Made by a program: the position numbers and the translations under genes. From the NCBI GenBank assembly GCA_011037195.1, contig JAAEAF010003490.1, forward strand, positions 1-64,000: 64,000 nucleotides of DNA, given 5' to 3'. Of this stretch, positions 20,645-32,720 are shown piece after piece. The notes below the pieces were generated by a model that saw only the letters and a list, made by a program, of their open reading frames with translations, was not told where the DNA came from and made no database searches. The first letter of the stretch is position 1, and each line of letters begins with the position of its first letter. The stretch comes from Triatoma infestans. Its lineage: Eukaryota; Arthropoda; Insecta; Hemiptera; Reduviidae.

Positions 20645-22042
20645 CTAAATAATGAAAAAAAGGAATAAATTTCAATAAAATAACTAAAGTTAATGATGAT
20701 TATTTGTCGCATTGTGAATTAATTGAATAATTATTTTGTATTTTATTATATTTATTATGAGCAATTTATTACAAGATGTAATATTTTTATGAAGGGCGTA
20801 AATTTGTAGGGAATTAAATAAAAATGAAATGGCACTTGTGGAAAGTTTTACGCCACCATTTTCCTCCACCACTAAATTTCTGAAACCATTTTTCCCAGAA
20901 AAATTGTTCAAATTAAAAGATCACCAAATATGAATGTGTGTGGGTGTAAACAAGGTTTGAAAAACATTGTTGATGCTGTACTTTTTAGAAACTGCTACCG
21001 ATTTTTCACGAAAAAGTAGAACAACGAAAATGTTTTATTGATCTTTATACTGTTTATTATGTATTTTTAACATACGCTCTAACCCGAAAGCACCTCTTTT
21101 TATAGGTGTCACTCACCCCTCCCCAAATCTTCCCCTTGACCACCTCCCCCATCACAAATCATAACAACTTCTACCATAAAAATCCCCACCATCCTTGCAA
21201 CAACCGCAAGTGCAATTTTAAAGAAGACGTTTTTGAGTTTTTTTTGGAATGTTCACGAAAACGATACGATTTCCTTTCAGATTGGAATGCTTAGATAAAA
21301 ACGTATCACTTTCAATTGAAACTTTTTTCTGAAAAACTTGATTTTAGTGGTACAGCAGTCAGTTTAAATTTAATATGTAATATATAATTGATAATGTTCA
21401 TTTTGCAGAACCACGAAACCTGAACAATTGCTGTATTTAAGATATACAATAAATATTGTATAAATTGCCACGAATTTAGGAAAATACATTTATAAAAAGC
21501 CTACAATGCCAGGTAGCACCGGCTTACAATAGCGTTAGTGGTGGACAAGAACTTAGAGATGGATGATCATCTAGTTTGAATGCCACAATAGTTTGTATTT
21601 TAATAAATTAGATAGCCCCGGAACTAATAAACAGTGTATGATTGCTTTTAAAAGATGTGAGGTGAAAGTATGAAGTTTGCAAGTAGGAAACTCTTCGTCA
21701 TCATGTGAGGTCAATTGTATATTCTACTTAAATGTGTATATCGAATCTATACAGATCAGTGATCTGAGCGTGTATGAGTTGAACCAACGTGGGGTTATTT
21801 TATTTATTTTTCGAACGCCCCTCAGTGAGCGCACGGCGGCCCGAAGGCGGAACGCCCGGAAATCTACTGTCGATTTTTCAATTTTATTAATTATCCTGCT
21901 TGAAATTTATGATATGTGGTTTATACAATGAATAGTGTGTTATGACATATGGTGAAAAGTTTCAACATTCAGATACGGATAAATATAAAAGGGTAAATGG
22001 GGGAATCTATTAGCGATATAAACCCCAACCTGATATCAATAA
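20645..22042 (-). other. Sequence upstream of gene B exon 2; no exon 1 found
   Basis: 21410-22040 matches 10360-11450 of gene A's intron 1. 21215-21330 is a reverse piece of the hairpin-ended repeat. The homology stops where the Penelope-like element begins. 20645-21215 shows no recognised feature. Confidence 0.6.
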
Positions 22043-23615
22043 AAGCAGTAATTATGGAGGATTCTTCTCGACCGTTGCTTGTATGAAGGAAAAGGATCGT
22101 GAGTTTCGGTCTTTTATTGAAAAAATAAAAAAACCTTAATTCTTGCCAACGTTTCGACAAATATATTGTCTTTTTCAAGGCCTACAACATATAAATACAA
22201 TAGGTTCTTTTTTAAAAGTCAAAATCAAAAACAAAAAACAGAAAGTAATGAAAAATAAAATTATGGATTAATTTATAAAAATTTTTTGGTTTACGTACAT
22301 AAAAAATAAAAAAAAATTAAAAACTATTAAATAATCTTTAAAACATATCAAAATTTGAAAACTTATATATAATTTTGTAAATAAAAAGTTGAGAACACCT
22401 CAACAACACAGAGAATAGTGAACAAATAAACCATAGTGAACAGCGGGCAGGTATATTTATAACGGGACTAGTGGAGAACGGGCGTCATCACCCTTAGCCA
22501 CTCTAAATTTCACGAAAAAAACCTAAATATCCTATCCAAACTTTTTCAGAACAATGGTTATCCGAAATCTTTATGTAAACAAATTTTTGAATTGCCTCAT
22601 AACAAAAGTATTTTGCCCCGTATTTCGGATAATAACCAAATCTCATCCTTGAATCCCAATTCCACATCTATTCCGAAATATATCTCCTTTCCTTATATAA
22701 GAAACCTATCAGAAAAAATATCCAAAGTCCTCAGACCATATAACATTATCCTAGCACATAAAACAACCAATTCAATACACAAACTGTTCACTAAATTAAA
22801 AGACCCTACGCCGACTGAATTACAATCAAATATTATTTACAAAATAAATTGCCAGCAATGTCCAGCCACGTATATTGGACACGAAACAATATTTAAAGAA
22901 CAGGTTATACCAACACGACTATGACTGTAGAAAAAACAAACCTAACTCTGACAACATAACAGCACTCACTAAACACCATACTGAACAAAGACACGATTTT
23001 GATTTTTCTAACACCAGTATTTTGACAACTGAACGTAATAGGAACAATCTTAATTTTTTAGAAATGCTATATATAAAAAAAGAGAAAAATTCTATTAATT
23101 ATAGGACAGATACCAACGGTCTCTCTTCAATTTATCACAACCTGATTTCCTAATCCCTGACCTTGTTTTTCCAAATAGACCCCTTTCTCCACTAGTCCCG
23201 TTATAAATATACCTGCCCGCTGTTCACTATGGTTTATTTGTTCACTATTCTCTGTGTTGTTGAGGTGTTCTCAACTTTTTATTTACAAAATTATACATAA
23301 GTTTTCAAGTTTTGATATGTTTTAAAGATTATTTAATAGTTTTTTTTTTTTTATTTTTTATGTAAGTAAACCAAAAAATTTTTATAAATTAATCCATAAT
23401 TTTATTTTTTATTACTTTCTGTTTTTTGTTTTTGATTTTGACTTTTAAAAAAGAACCTATTGTATTTATATGTTGTAGGCCTTGAAAAAGACAATATATT
23501 TGTCAAAACGTTGGCAAGAATTTAAGTTTTTTTATTTTTTTCAAAAAAAGACCGAAACTCACGATCCTTTTCCTTCATACAAGCAACGGTCGAGAAGAAT
23601 CTTCCATTATAAATA
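22043..23615 (+). mobile_element. Penelope-like element with long inverted pseudo-LTRs
   Basis: Arms of about 430 bp (22043-22475 and 23190-23615) are reverse complements at about 97% by eye. They enclose the C-terminal GIY-YIG endonuclease part of a Penelope-like polyprotein. The reverse transcriptase is missing. The high arm identity suggests a fairly young insertion. Each arm carries GACAATATATTTGTC next to GAAACG (or its TAAACG-like variant), the usual terminal motif of this class. It sits at the edge of the segmental duplication. Confidence 0.8.
22592..23153 (+). pseudogene. Penelope-type GIY-YIG endonuclease domain, frameshifted
   Basis: 22592-22924 reads through YIRNLSEKISKVLRPYN and INCQQCPATYIGHE. 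The frame then shifts into 22875-23153, with YQHDYDCRKNKPNSDN, ALTKHHTEQRHDFDF and NNLNFLEMLYIKKEKNSIN. These are the GIY-YIG core (here YIG in TYIGHE), the Arg/His region and the catalytic-Glu region (FLEML) of Penelope endonucleases. One frameshift near 22890 disrupts it. Confidence 0.75.
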
Positions 23616-23890
23616 AAAGTGATGGACATTTAACGTGTATAAATAGTATACGAAGTTGAAAGAAAATCGTTGGAGCCGTTTTCGAGAAAATCTCGAAAAA
23701 ATAAAAAAAAAAAAACCCTTCAGTAAAGTTCTTCAGCACATTTCCGGTGGCCGATGCGATGATAGTCCATAAACGGAACACCAAGTTTGACCTTCCTGTG
23801 TCTTTTCGATTTTTGAAATATTTTGTTAAAATACACTGTACCGTGGGCAAGGTGTCATAGGGAAATTTCCGGCTATAAGTGTTAGGTGGC
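23616..23890 (+). repeat. Hairpin-ended repeat, internal part
   Basis: Forward orientation with AAAGAAAATCGTTGGAGCC, CTTCAGTAAAGTTCTTC and AACGGAACACCAAGTTTGAC signatures. It abuts the right arm of the Penelope-like element. Confidence 0.55.
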
Positions 23891-24059
23891 GGCACCTCTG
23901 AGAGATTAACTTTGCCTCGCTATTTTTAAATGATTACTTCATCGTCCGCATATTTCCCACGCCTTCCCGCCTTTTACCTCTCTCCCATTTGGTGGAGGTA
24001 TTGTCGGCGCCTTTCATCTCTAGGGGTTAGCGCCTTACTCATTTTCCCACACTCACTGA

Positions 24060-24470
24060 ATGAAGGACATGGAATTTTTTGTAGCGTGCTTTTATTTACT
24101 GATGGACAAAAGGGATTTTGACGTTTGAAAGGGATGGGCGGAAGAGTAGCGCGACGGAGAGTGAAGGATATACATTTGCTTTTAGTAGGATTGACCTTTA
24201 TTCTGCACCTGATAAGCTTGTCATGTAGATAGATGATATGGGATTGTTGTGCGCGGAATGCGGAAACAGGATCGGGATTTGAAGCAATAATACATTGTCA
24301 TCAGCGTAGGAATGGAGATTGTTTCTGGGTGGGAAGAGATTTCTGCAGTGTAGAAAATATATAGAAGTGGAGCAAGGACACAACACTAACCTGAAGAAAC
24401 TTATTGCAATATGGGCGAAACATCTCTTTATAACAAAATCACTAACGAGATCCCAACCCGTAAAGCCCAA
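24060..24470 (-). pseudogene. Jockey-like reverse transcriptase fragment with YADD
   Basis: The minus strand gives NLHSYADDNVLLLQIPILFP, then, after a shift, INVNPTKSKCISFTLRRATLP. This is the catalytic YADD box and the following KVNxxKS motif of Jockey-type enzymes. On the plus strand near 24390 a CTGAAGAAACTTATTGC then GGGCGAAACATC segment looks like a Penelope terminus. Confidence 0.65.
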
Positions 24471-25011
24471 ATATTTTCAATATACTTAACAGAAGTTACC
24501 ATGTTAATAAAAAGTTTAGACCACCTAAAGTTTTCTTAAATGGATTCTTATATACAAATTTATATTTATATAATATAAATTTATTCCATGTAAGTTAAAA
24601 TTAACTAATAACATATGACCAAAAATCATATTACTTTACATTCTTATCTATAAAGCAATCTGAAGCTGGTACTTATAATTCAGGATTATCGCCCTTTCAA
24701 TCAATCGAAATCAAAATATATCTACGTACTCAATGAACATGATCGAAAATAAATACTTCACTGGCCTTTCGATAAAGAAGAAAGCAATACACGCATGTAT
24801 AAAACTTAGATAAATAGTTAAAGCCGGAGGAAACGTTTTCCTGCTTGATTCCTAGAAAGTTATCTCGGCAGCAGAAAAGCTCTCAGCAGCTTCAATTCCA
24901 GCAGATTAACAGTAGTAGTCGAACAGGGTGGGTGAGAGTTGGAAATTCGCCGATCATAAGACGAGAAGTAATTTTTAGCCAACTATAATTATCCATATCG
25001 CTTGGTAGTGG
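24471..25011. other. No gene recognised
   Basis: AT-rich sequence with no open frame or repeat that I can identify. Confidence 0.4.
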
Positions 25012-25194
25012 CTAATATAGGATTTCAATGCCAGGCGAGGTCGTATTGAGCTTAACATAGAAAGACCAAGAAAAGGACTGGCCGCTTGTATTTAATAAAT
25101 TCATGTCCAGAATCATGACGCAAATTTCAGGATCATCTGTATCTTTTGGTCTGACTAAGGGTGGACCTGTGCCTGCATTGCGAAAACTTTCGCG
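25012..25194 (-). CDS. Possible terminal exon of an unknown gene
   Basis: After a pyrimidine-rich tract (CTCTCTCACTCTCACTTGTC) and an AATCCAG acceptor at 25195-25201, a 60-codon frame runs to TAG at 25012-25014. It contains RESFRNAGTGPPLVRPKDTD and NTSGQSFSWSFYVKLNTT. The GC content is higher than the surroundings. It could be a host exon or a decayed transposon frame; no family is recognised. Support is only the acceptor and the open frame. Confidence 0.25.
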   Translation of the reverse strand, partial: RESFRNAGTGPPLVRPKDTDDPEICVMILDMNLLNTSGQSFSWSFYVKLNTTSPGIEILY

Positions 25195-26330
25195 CTGGAT
25201 TCCAAATAAGACAAGTGAGAGTGAGAGAGAATGAAAGATATCTTTGAGTTTGATGTATCAACAGTGATAGTTTCAATCCGTCCATTAACCACTAACTAAA
25301 CAAAACAAAAATTCTTTGCTTTCAGTATCAGACGATATCAGGTTATAAAAGTTCAGTTTTAGAAATCAGGATCTCTAATATTCTTCTTTTTTTTTTGTGT
25401 ACGTTTAATGATTTTTATTTTGTTGATGAATAGTACACATTACTTTTTCAAAATGGTAGTAGAGCAGTTAAAAAAGAGAAATGGTTTTAGGGAAAAGAGA
25501 TAATAGTAACCGTAAATCACTATAAATATCTTGAAATAATATTAACTCCCTCCCCTTTCATACACTAATCTTTCTTACAAGGAGATTAGTAAGAGTTAAA
25601 TTAGGTCTGAACACTTGTTTGGAAAGATTTATATATATTTTAGGGAACTGTTTCCTGTGCAATGAGGAACAGATTTGGGGATGTAATAATTTTGAAGAGT
25701 AATTATAAATTATAGATAAATTCCATATTAAATCTACCTTTTTTTTAACAAAAACGTGATGTAAATATATATGGAATCATTGCTCAATCATTCTTTTCTG
25801 TATATTTTTCATCTTCATTTTCATCTCTTGCTACGAAAGTTCTTATATAAATTATTGGAAAGCTAAAATCACACCACCACTTATAGACACTTTTATAACT
25901 GATATAATCACCCAAATTTTTTCTTCAGCAAAACCGCCCAAGTTTCTAACGGATTATGAAGCCTTACAGCAAACCATACCACTAAAGTATATTGTGGGAG
26001 CTGTCAGACATTCTTGTATCCATGAGAAATGCACCACATTCCTTCGCAACATTAAATGAGATTTGGCCTAACACATATTTCGAGTTTGCAGTTGGATCCA
26101 AATATAGAGACTGTGTTAGCGTTGCGATTTATATTGCGTCACTAAAATACACCGGCAATCTTTTTTTTATTTATTTAATTGTAATACAATTCCAATACAA
26201 AGTGTATTCTGCTTGTAATGCTGTTGTCTGTAAAGATAATGAAAGGACGTGTACAACGGTGTGCAGATACCCCATCCAGTGATGGCCCTGTTAGAGTGAT
26301 TTGTTTATGAAGTGAATGAAATGTTGCATT
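25195..26330. other. No gene recognised
   Basis: AT-rich. 25992-26282 has a 96-codon plus-strand frame starting at a non-ATG codon, with no recognisable family, and it is probably chance. Confidence 0.35.
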
Positions 26331-26720
26331 ATGCTAGTTCGTAATGTCGTTCAGTGAGGTCTGTCAGTCAGTATGAAGTGTTGTCTACGGTGGATGTACA
26401 AGGCTTGTGGCCATCTCCGTTTTAGTCTTATTTCTGGAACTAGAGTTGTTCGTAAATCGTTGATGAGAAGATTTGTATGACCGTTAAGTTTGACATGTTA
26501 CTTAGTGAACAGTCGGATGTGCTGCTTGTTGCCCTGTTTCAGTGTTTGTGTCTTTATGTATTGTTCCGTTTGTAACATACAAAGGAGATGAATGAATAGT
26601 CCGCAGTGTGCGAGATTGGAAGGTCGGCATTTTTTTCAACTATGTCTGTTTAGCCGCTTCCCAAAGCTGAAGTCCGTATGTCCAAAGTGGTTTCAGTAGG
26701 GTCTTGCAAAATTAGGAGTT
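26331..26720 (-). pseudogene. Jockey-like reverse transcriptase C-terminal fragment
   Basis: Minus-strand LLKPLWTYGLQLWEAAKQT, TFQSRTLRTIHSSPLYVTN and DTNTETGQQ match the conserved region after the Jockey catalytic domain (usual form KPIWTYGIQLWG). Several stops are present. The N-terminal parts are missing. Confidence 0.65.
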
Positions 26721-26975
26721 TGTTGTTTATATTCCTATAGATATAAAATAAATATCAATATAATGGGTATAAACAGTCGAATTAGTGATCACAGTCGAAT
26801 TAGTGATCAATCTATATGGCTTTCTAATATATATTAACAGTTGATAGAATAAACTTCACCATATTAAGTGACTGTAAAAGTGCTTTACAAAGCACTTAAT
26901 ATGGTGAAGATGAATGAATAGTCCGTATTGTAATAATGTATCAATATTACACCACAGTAGCCACTTAATCGTTAG
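26721..26975. other. AT-rich segment with a 17-bp-stem palindrome
   Basis: 26854-26909 is CTTCACCATATTAAGTG, a 22-base loop, then its perfect reverse complement. A direct doubling of CAGTCGAATTAGTGATCA lies at about 26775-26810. Nothing else is recognised. Confidence 0.6.
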
Positions 26976-27530
26976 TATTATAGAAAGTTTAATAATGCAT
27001 ATTCTTTGAGAAAAATTATAGAAATAAGTTGGCTAAAGGGACACACTGAAAAGAGTAATAATGAATGAGTAGATCAGTTAGCAAAGGAGGCGGCTACCAC
27101 GGTCCATTTCTTATCCATCAAAATTCCTTTAAGAGATTTTAGCCGAACAATTAGGTGGCTAACCATAATTAAAAGGTGGCTAAAGCATTATAATAGTAAT
27201 AAAAGAGAAAATTTTACAAAATGTAAAACGTAGTATTCCCTAAATTAAACAAACGCTTCTGATTTGCTCAAGTACCATTCAGTAAATTAATAATTAACCA
27301 CCATTTGTAGAATCCCAACTAATCGTGTTATATGCAGGGCTTATTTAAATATAATCAATGTATTTAATACCCCATTTGTGTCCAATTTGTGGAGTCTGAG
27401 AGGATCTGGAATATGTGGTTATGATGTGCCCTCAAAATGAGATTATGAGAGAATAGTTGTTTAATGTCATTAGCAAATATATAAAATGTACCTCTTGGAG
27501 TTTATAATAATATTTTTATTAACTAAAAAT
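26976..27530 (+). pseudogene. LINE RNase H and C-terminal finger fragment
   Basis: Reads WLKGHTEKSNNE, VDQLAKEAATTVHF and IRWLTIIKRWLKHYNS, then a degraded C-x2-C finger region (CPICG-like near 27375). This is the C-terminal third of an RNase H-bearing LINE protein. Many stops are present. Confidence 0.6.
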
Positions 27531-27729
27531 ACAGCAGTTATGGAAATATTAATCACAAAAAGATTTTTTCCTAAATAATTTCATTTCTGTCTGAACATTG
27601 TCAACAACTTATACCTGGTTCGGATAGCGTGCAAGCGCTAAAGCAAAAAGAAAATCATCTTTATCAAAACTATATGTAGTAATAGTACCATTCTTTACAG
27701 AATGATAACTAAAATCAATGAATAAATAG

Positions 27730-27967
27730 GGAAGGGAATAGCTAAGTGGTTAGCGCGTTGGTCTCCCACGCGGAGGTCGCGGGTTTGAGTTTAGTGCGAC
27801 CCACAGATTTTTTCTTCCCAAGAGCCTCTACAGCTCACTGTTCGGTGATGGACAGTGTTGTCTGTAGCGAGAGAACACTGTCCGGAGGCCGGCAGTGCAC
27901 TGACAAGCCTCCGGGCGTTAATGACCATAGATGTTGAAGTGCCCTAAATTAAAAAAGAAAAAAAAAT
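27730..27967 (+). mobile_element. tRNA-derived SINE (family A)
   Basis: The A box TAGCTAAGTGGTTAGCGC and a B-box-like GGGTTTGAGTT are followed by the family body (CTCTACAGCTCACTGT, GGCCGGCAGTGCACTGA, ATGACCATAGATGTTGA) and an A-rich tail. Confidence 0.85.
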
Positions 27968-28250
27968 AGATTGTAAGCAACTCCGAAAACAAAAAAATAG
28001 ATGGCAGCAATATTTCTTGACATAGCTGCCACATTTGACACCATTTGTCAATTTGGACTACTTTACAAATTTAAATATAACCGCATCTGGTAGAACATTC
28101 CCGGTAAGATTCAACAAATTTTTGCTGGACTTCCACCAGACGAAATCATGCGGTCAATACTCATCAACTTCTAGTACCTGGACATACAACAGTGGTCTTT
28201 AGCAGCATCTATCACATGCATGATACTGTCAATCTCAAACAGAACAGACG

Positions 28251-28470
28251 TGCTGGACTCCCACGCGGAGGACCCGGGTTCGAGTCCAGCTGTGCTACCC
28301 TTAGATTTTTTTCTTCCTACAAGTCTCTACAGCTCACTGTCTGGTGATGGATAGTGTTGTCTGTAACGAGAGAACACTGTCCGGGGCCGGCAGTGCACTA
28401 TGAAGGCTCCGGGCGCCAATGACCATAGATGTTGACGCGCCTTAAATTAAAAAAAAATAATAAAAATAAA
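28251..28470 (+). mobile_element. tRNA-derived SINE (family A), 5' truncated
   Basis: Begins at GTGCTGGACTCCCACGCGG with the B box GGTTCGAGTCC intact but no A box. The body and A-rich tail are like the neighbouring copy. Confidence 0.85.
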
Positions 28471-28569
28471 AATAACTGAATAAATAATAACAAATCATTC
28501 TTGGAACTACTATGGAAATAAAATGTTTTACATTAAAATGTAAACTGGACTTTATTTAATTGGGAAATA

Positions 28570-29480
28570 TCCGGCCTCTTTTACTTTCTTTTACGACTGC
28601 TAGAAATTGTCTCCTGGGTCCAAAAGTATGTTTTTAGAATTTGGTATGCATGTGTATGATTGCGTGTGTGTATGTGTGTGTGTGTGTAGTCCGCATAACA
28701 CTCAAAAAAGGATATTTAGTTTAAATGCCCTCAGAGGACTTGATAACAGAATATTTTGACACATAATATTTATCAACTAGAAATACTATTGTATTGAACA
28801 GATTTTTCATTATTTTGTTATTTTCTCAAAAATTGGATCCAGCGTTTTTCTTTAAACTTTGTTTATATACAAATACTGCATAAATGTAGGTCAATGACTT
28901 TAATTTGAAACATTTTTCAGAAAAGTTCATTTAAGGAAGGTTTAGAAGTAAAGATTGAGTTATGTTAATTACCTATATAATATTAATTACGATTAAGGTG
29001 ATGCCAAAATTCCAAGTTTAAAGAACTACAACTTTACTGAATATCTCTATAAAAACACCAATGGGTTTTTATTATTTGTTATATCAACAGATAATAAAGA
29101 TGTCTCAAATTTTATTTCACAAATAGTTTTCCGATTAATTCATTTAGTGGTGTTTCGGGGGGCGGTGAGGTTAAATTTTCCCCTAAAATAGCTTTTCAAT
29201 TTATTATATGTTTCAGTCATCTATATAGTATTAATTAGAATTAGATGTATTGCCAAAATTTCAAATCTGTAGAAAAATCGGTTGGCCAAAGTACAACATT
29301 ATTGAACAGTTATGCTGCGCGTTTCTTTCATAAAGATGAATTCAATGGGTTTCATGAAACTTGATTTGGGTTACATGATTTTTTTTCGTAAATTTAATTA
29401 ATTTATTCAAAATTTAACATTTTTCGGCAAAAATTCTTAACTAAAGCAATAAACGCCAGCAGAATTTAAAAAATAATTAA
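28570..29480 (-). repeat. Hairpin-ended repeat, long degraded copy
   Basis: Reverse orientation. A (GT)n tract at 28664-28687 occupies the family's microsatellite position, followed by GTTATTTTCTCAAAAATTGG and AATATATTTAATTC-type units. The 5' terminus is not clear. Confidence 0.6.
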
Positions 29481-30240
29481 AATAAAATTTAAAAGGAGAT
29501 CAGCGTTAGTCAATTATATGGATAATCAGGGAGGGGAGACTTAGTTTTATTTAAATAAAAGTAATATCAGTGAGTCAGCGTATCCGTATATCTTCTTTAT
29601 GTAATATAAGTTGAAGTAAAGGATATATATCAATTTATCTATGGGTATCCTATAGTGAAAGAATTCTCTCTTAGTTACTTTAAAAAAAAGAATTTCTCTC
29701 TAGAAATAAATTCATCCATCATTAAAATATGGTCGTCATTTTACATAGAATCATTAATAAATTATTGTAAAACTGTCTAAATAGATCTATGCTGAAAAAA
29801 GAATTTGTTATTATTTAACTATTAACATAATTTTTATTATCATTCATATTATTTTCTTTCTAAAACTGCAAATTTCGTATTATATTACTGTAGAAAAATT
29901 GAATTGTATTATTACAGATAAATTTAATGTACAAATGTCCCAACTTCACTGATTAGACAAGTGTTGTCCAATATTTCAAAAATATTATTATTTTTGTATA
30001 CGTGTTATTTATTAATAGGTTAAATTGCTACTAAACATCGAATTATCAAGATATATTATGGATTTGTACACTTTCTCCGGCTTATTATATTTTATTGCAT
30101 TCATATAGTAACCATTCAAAATATTTTGTATTGTGTCCTATAAAACGCAACAGATTAGATATAGTCTTTCAAACACTCAATGGTAAGGAAGATTCAGCCA
30201 TCTTTAAACAAAACATTATATTAAGGCAAGCGAACTAATT
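29481..30240. other. AT-rich, nothing recognised
   Basis: No open frame of interest and no repeat family recognised. Confidence 0.4.
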
Positions 30241-30960
30241 TTTTCTATCCAAAACTAATGAGACAAAAAAGAAGACGTGGGATCGAGAGAGATTGTAAGA
30301 TCATTAGTAGCAGTATACGAGAGAACACCCCTCAAAAGGTTAATGGAGGAAATTCATTGCATTAATTCATTTGCTGTTACTCTGTTGGCTCCAGATAGAA
30401 GAATACTAGTCTGTCTACGGCAGAAGCTTGACTGCAGGGACTGAACAAATGAAGAACTGCTAAAGTCATGGTTTTCCAAGCTGAGATCATTGAATCATGG
30501 TGGAAAATTGGCAGGGAGAAGTTAAAGAGGTGAGGATATCTTCACATAGTCAATTTAAACAAAAGGCTTTTAGTAGGCCGTGTTGGAGGCCTAAATGAGT
30601 GTACAGAATGTACACACATGGGTAGCCAGGAGTCATTTACGCAAAACAGGCAGGATGTTTAGCTTTTTGTGTCAGAATTGTAATAAGAAAAACGGTGTAC
30701 TGCTACCTAGGTTAGTGTCCCTATTTCACCAATACTAGTTTTCCATATTTGGAGGACAACCGCTTAAGGGGGATGTTTGGGGCAACGGGAGATATTGATA
30801 TTCAAGATATTGCAATCTGACTAGTGGACTGCTGGGGAGGCTTCTTGTGAGTAAAAGTTATTTGTGTGTGTTGGGGGGGGGGGGGGTTAAGGGCCATATT
30901 GAATTAAGTCCCGCGCCTTCGGACATTCATTACTGTTAATAATAATAATAATAATAAGCC
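30241..30960 (+). other. Unassigned segment ending in (TAA)n, possible LINE 3' end
   Basis: A higher-GC segment whose broken reading includes GRVGGLNECTECTHMG, a C-x2-C-like motif. It carries a G-run at about 30873-30887 and ends with (AAT)n at 30939-30957, like the tail of the element at 532-5017. The body does not resemble that element. A LINE 3' end is an inference. Confidence 0.35.
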
Positions 30961-31400
30961 CTAAAAATTTATGCTACTTTCTTTGTTATAAAATAAGGCA
31001 AAATATTTTACTAAGAACTTAAGTGTTAGAGAAATATATGAAAGGAAGTCTGTTATTTACTTTGTTAGAATAACAAAAACATTTTATCTCAAATTAATGA
31101 CACTGAAACCTTTGAATCACATAATATCATTGAAAATTAACACTTTTCAAACAGAACACAATGTCCAAGATATTTTTCATTATTATTAGATTGTTTTTAT
31201 ACCTGTTCTTTAGCGTAAAATATATTAAAAGTAGTTACAAAATCGGAGAAAATAGTGAAATGACTGAAGATTAGGATTTATAGGTTGAGATAAAATCATA
31301 AATAATAATTTTTTTTTTATTTAGTGGATTTAGGCTTTCGTCAAGATTTAACAGTTTTTCTGTCAGAATAGTCAGTCTCTTAAAATCATTTGAAAAATGT
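30961..31400. other. AT-rich, nothing recognised
   Basis: No gene or repeat could be supported. Confidence 0.4.
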
Positions 31401-32293
31401 TGGCTCTATCTACAAAACCAATAAATAGGAAAAGGCAAAAGTCTCATGTGTAAAATGTCGTTCAAGTTTCGTGACGTCTACCTGCAACTCGGACATAACA
31501 CGGTCGATCAGGCTGAAAACTTCGCCATTTTAAGTTGTGCCCAATATCTTAGAGATAAGGGCGTAACAAGCAGAATAATTATGATCTTCTCTGAAAGCCA
31601 GGCTTGCACTAAAGGCTTTATAGGCGAACTGCATCAGGTCGAGGATTGTTAAAGAATGCCGCGAATAGTTAGAATATCTGGCAAACCAAAATAGCCTTCG
31701 ACTGGGTTGGATGACGGGACACAATGGCATTTAAGGTAACAAAGAGGCCGACTAATTGGCGAAGGAGGGCGCCTCACGAACGCCCGTTGGACCGGACCCT
31801 TTCTGCCGCTTCAGAACTGCCGTACAGAACTGCCTACGGGGCCATTAAAGAATGGCTGACATGCAACCACACTATATTGGAAAAATATTGCGGGGCTGAG
31901 GCACTGTAAGATATTCCTGGAGGGCCCCTCAAAGACTCGCACAAACTATCTCCTCGGCAGAACGAAAGTGGAGCTAAGGAGAATTACTGCCCATTTTATA
32001 GGGCATTGTCTTTTAAGGAAACATCTGCATAATATGGGTCTCTCTGAGGAACCACTTTGCAGGAAATGTGGACAAAAGGATGAGACACCGTTTCACCTTC
32101 TTGGAGAGGGAGTACACTGTGCTCGCAGACGATTCCTGAAATTTGGCGTCCACTGTTTGGAGCCGAAGGCGGGATCAGAAATTGCAATCGCCTGAGCCCT
32201 GGCTGATGTGAGGCGTCTTTACGGGGTGCGCAGTGGGCCCGGCTGAACCTCCTTTTTGAGACCCCGAGTTTCTAGATTAGATTAGATTAGATT
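31401..32293 (+). pseudogene. LINE RNase H plus C-terminal finger, (TTAGA)n tail
   Basis: The order is QAENFAILSCAQYLRDKG and IIMIFSESQA (RNase H), a NKEAD-like region, then ELRRITAHFIGHCLLRKHLH and EEPLCRKCGQKDETPFHLL (finger). It ends in about four TTAGA repeats at 32273-32293, a simple-repeat tail as in R1/LOA-group elements. It is 5' truncated and has several shifts. Confidence 0.75.
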
Positions 32294-32549
32294 GGTGACG
32301 TATTGTTCCAAATTTCATTCAATAATTTCATTTTATCAATCGGTATGTTACATGTCTGTATTCCATCCAACCAACCACGAGAAGGACTCGTCTTGTTTGC
32401 ACCTTGGAAACAATAACAATTAAATGTCCAGTTCATTCCAAGTTGCATTCTTATTCATTTAAATTGTATAAAATATTGATAATTTCCATATATTAAAATA
32501 TTAGCGCTAATAAATAATTCAATATTTATAGTGAAATAAAAATAAAAAA

Positions 32550-32720
32550 AAATCTGGTGTGACACATTCACATGAATTTCTCTCTTAATGTAATTAATAA
32601 AATTCTTATCAACAAATTTTCTTCAAACTTCAAAGTTTCCTAATCTTCGCATGGCCCTCATATTTGCATATCATAATCGGTAGTGGGGGGAATATACCAT
32701 ATGTTGTTTTTTAGGGCATA
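32550..32720 (+). repeat. Hairpin-ended repeat, 5' part
   Basis: Starts with AAATCTGGTGTGACACATTC and continues with CAACAAATTTTCTTCAAAC. It matches the 5' end of the complete copy at 62010. Confidence 0.65.

Noticed and set aside
32270..32295. Telomeric repeat (TTAGA/TTAGG)
   Set aside because: Only about four TTAGA units directly after a LINE 3' UTR. This is a retroelement tail, not the insect telomere unit.
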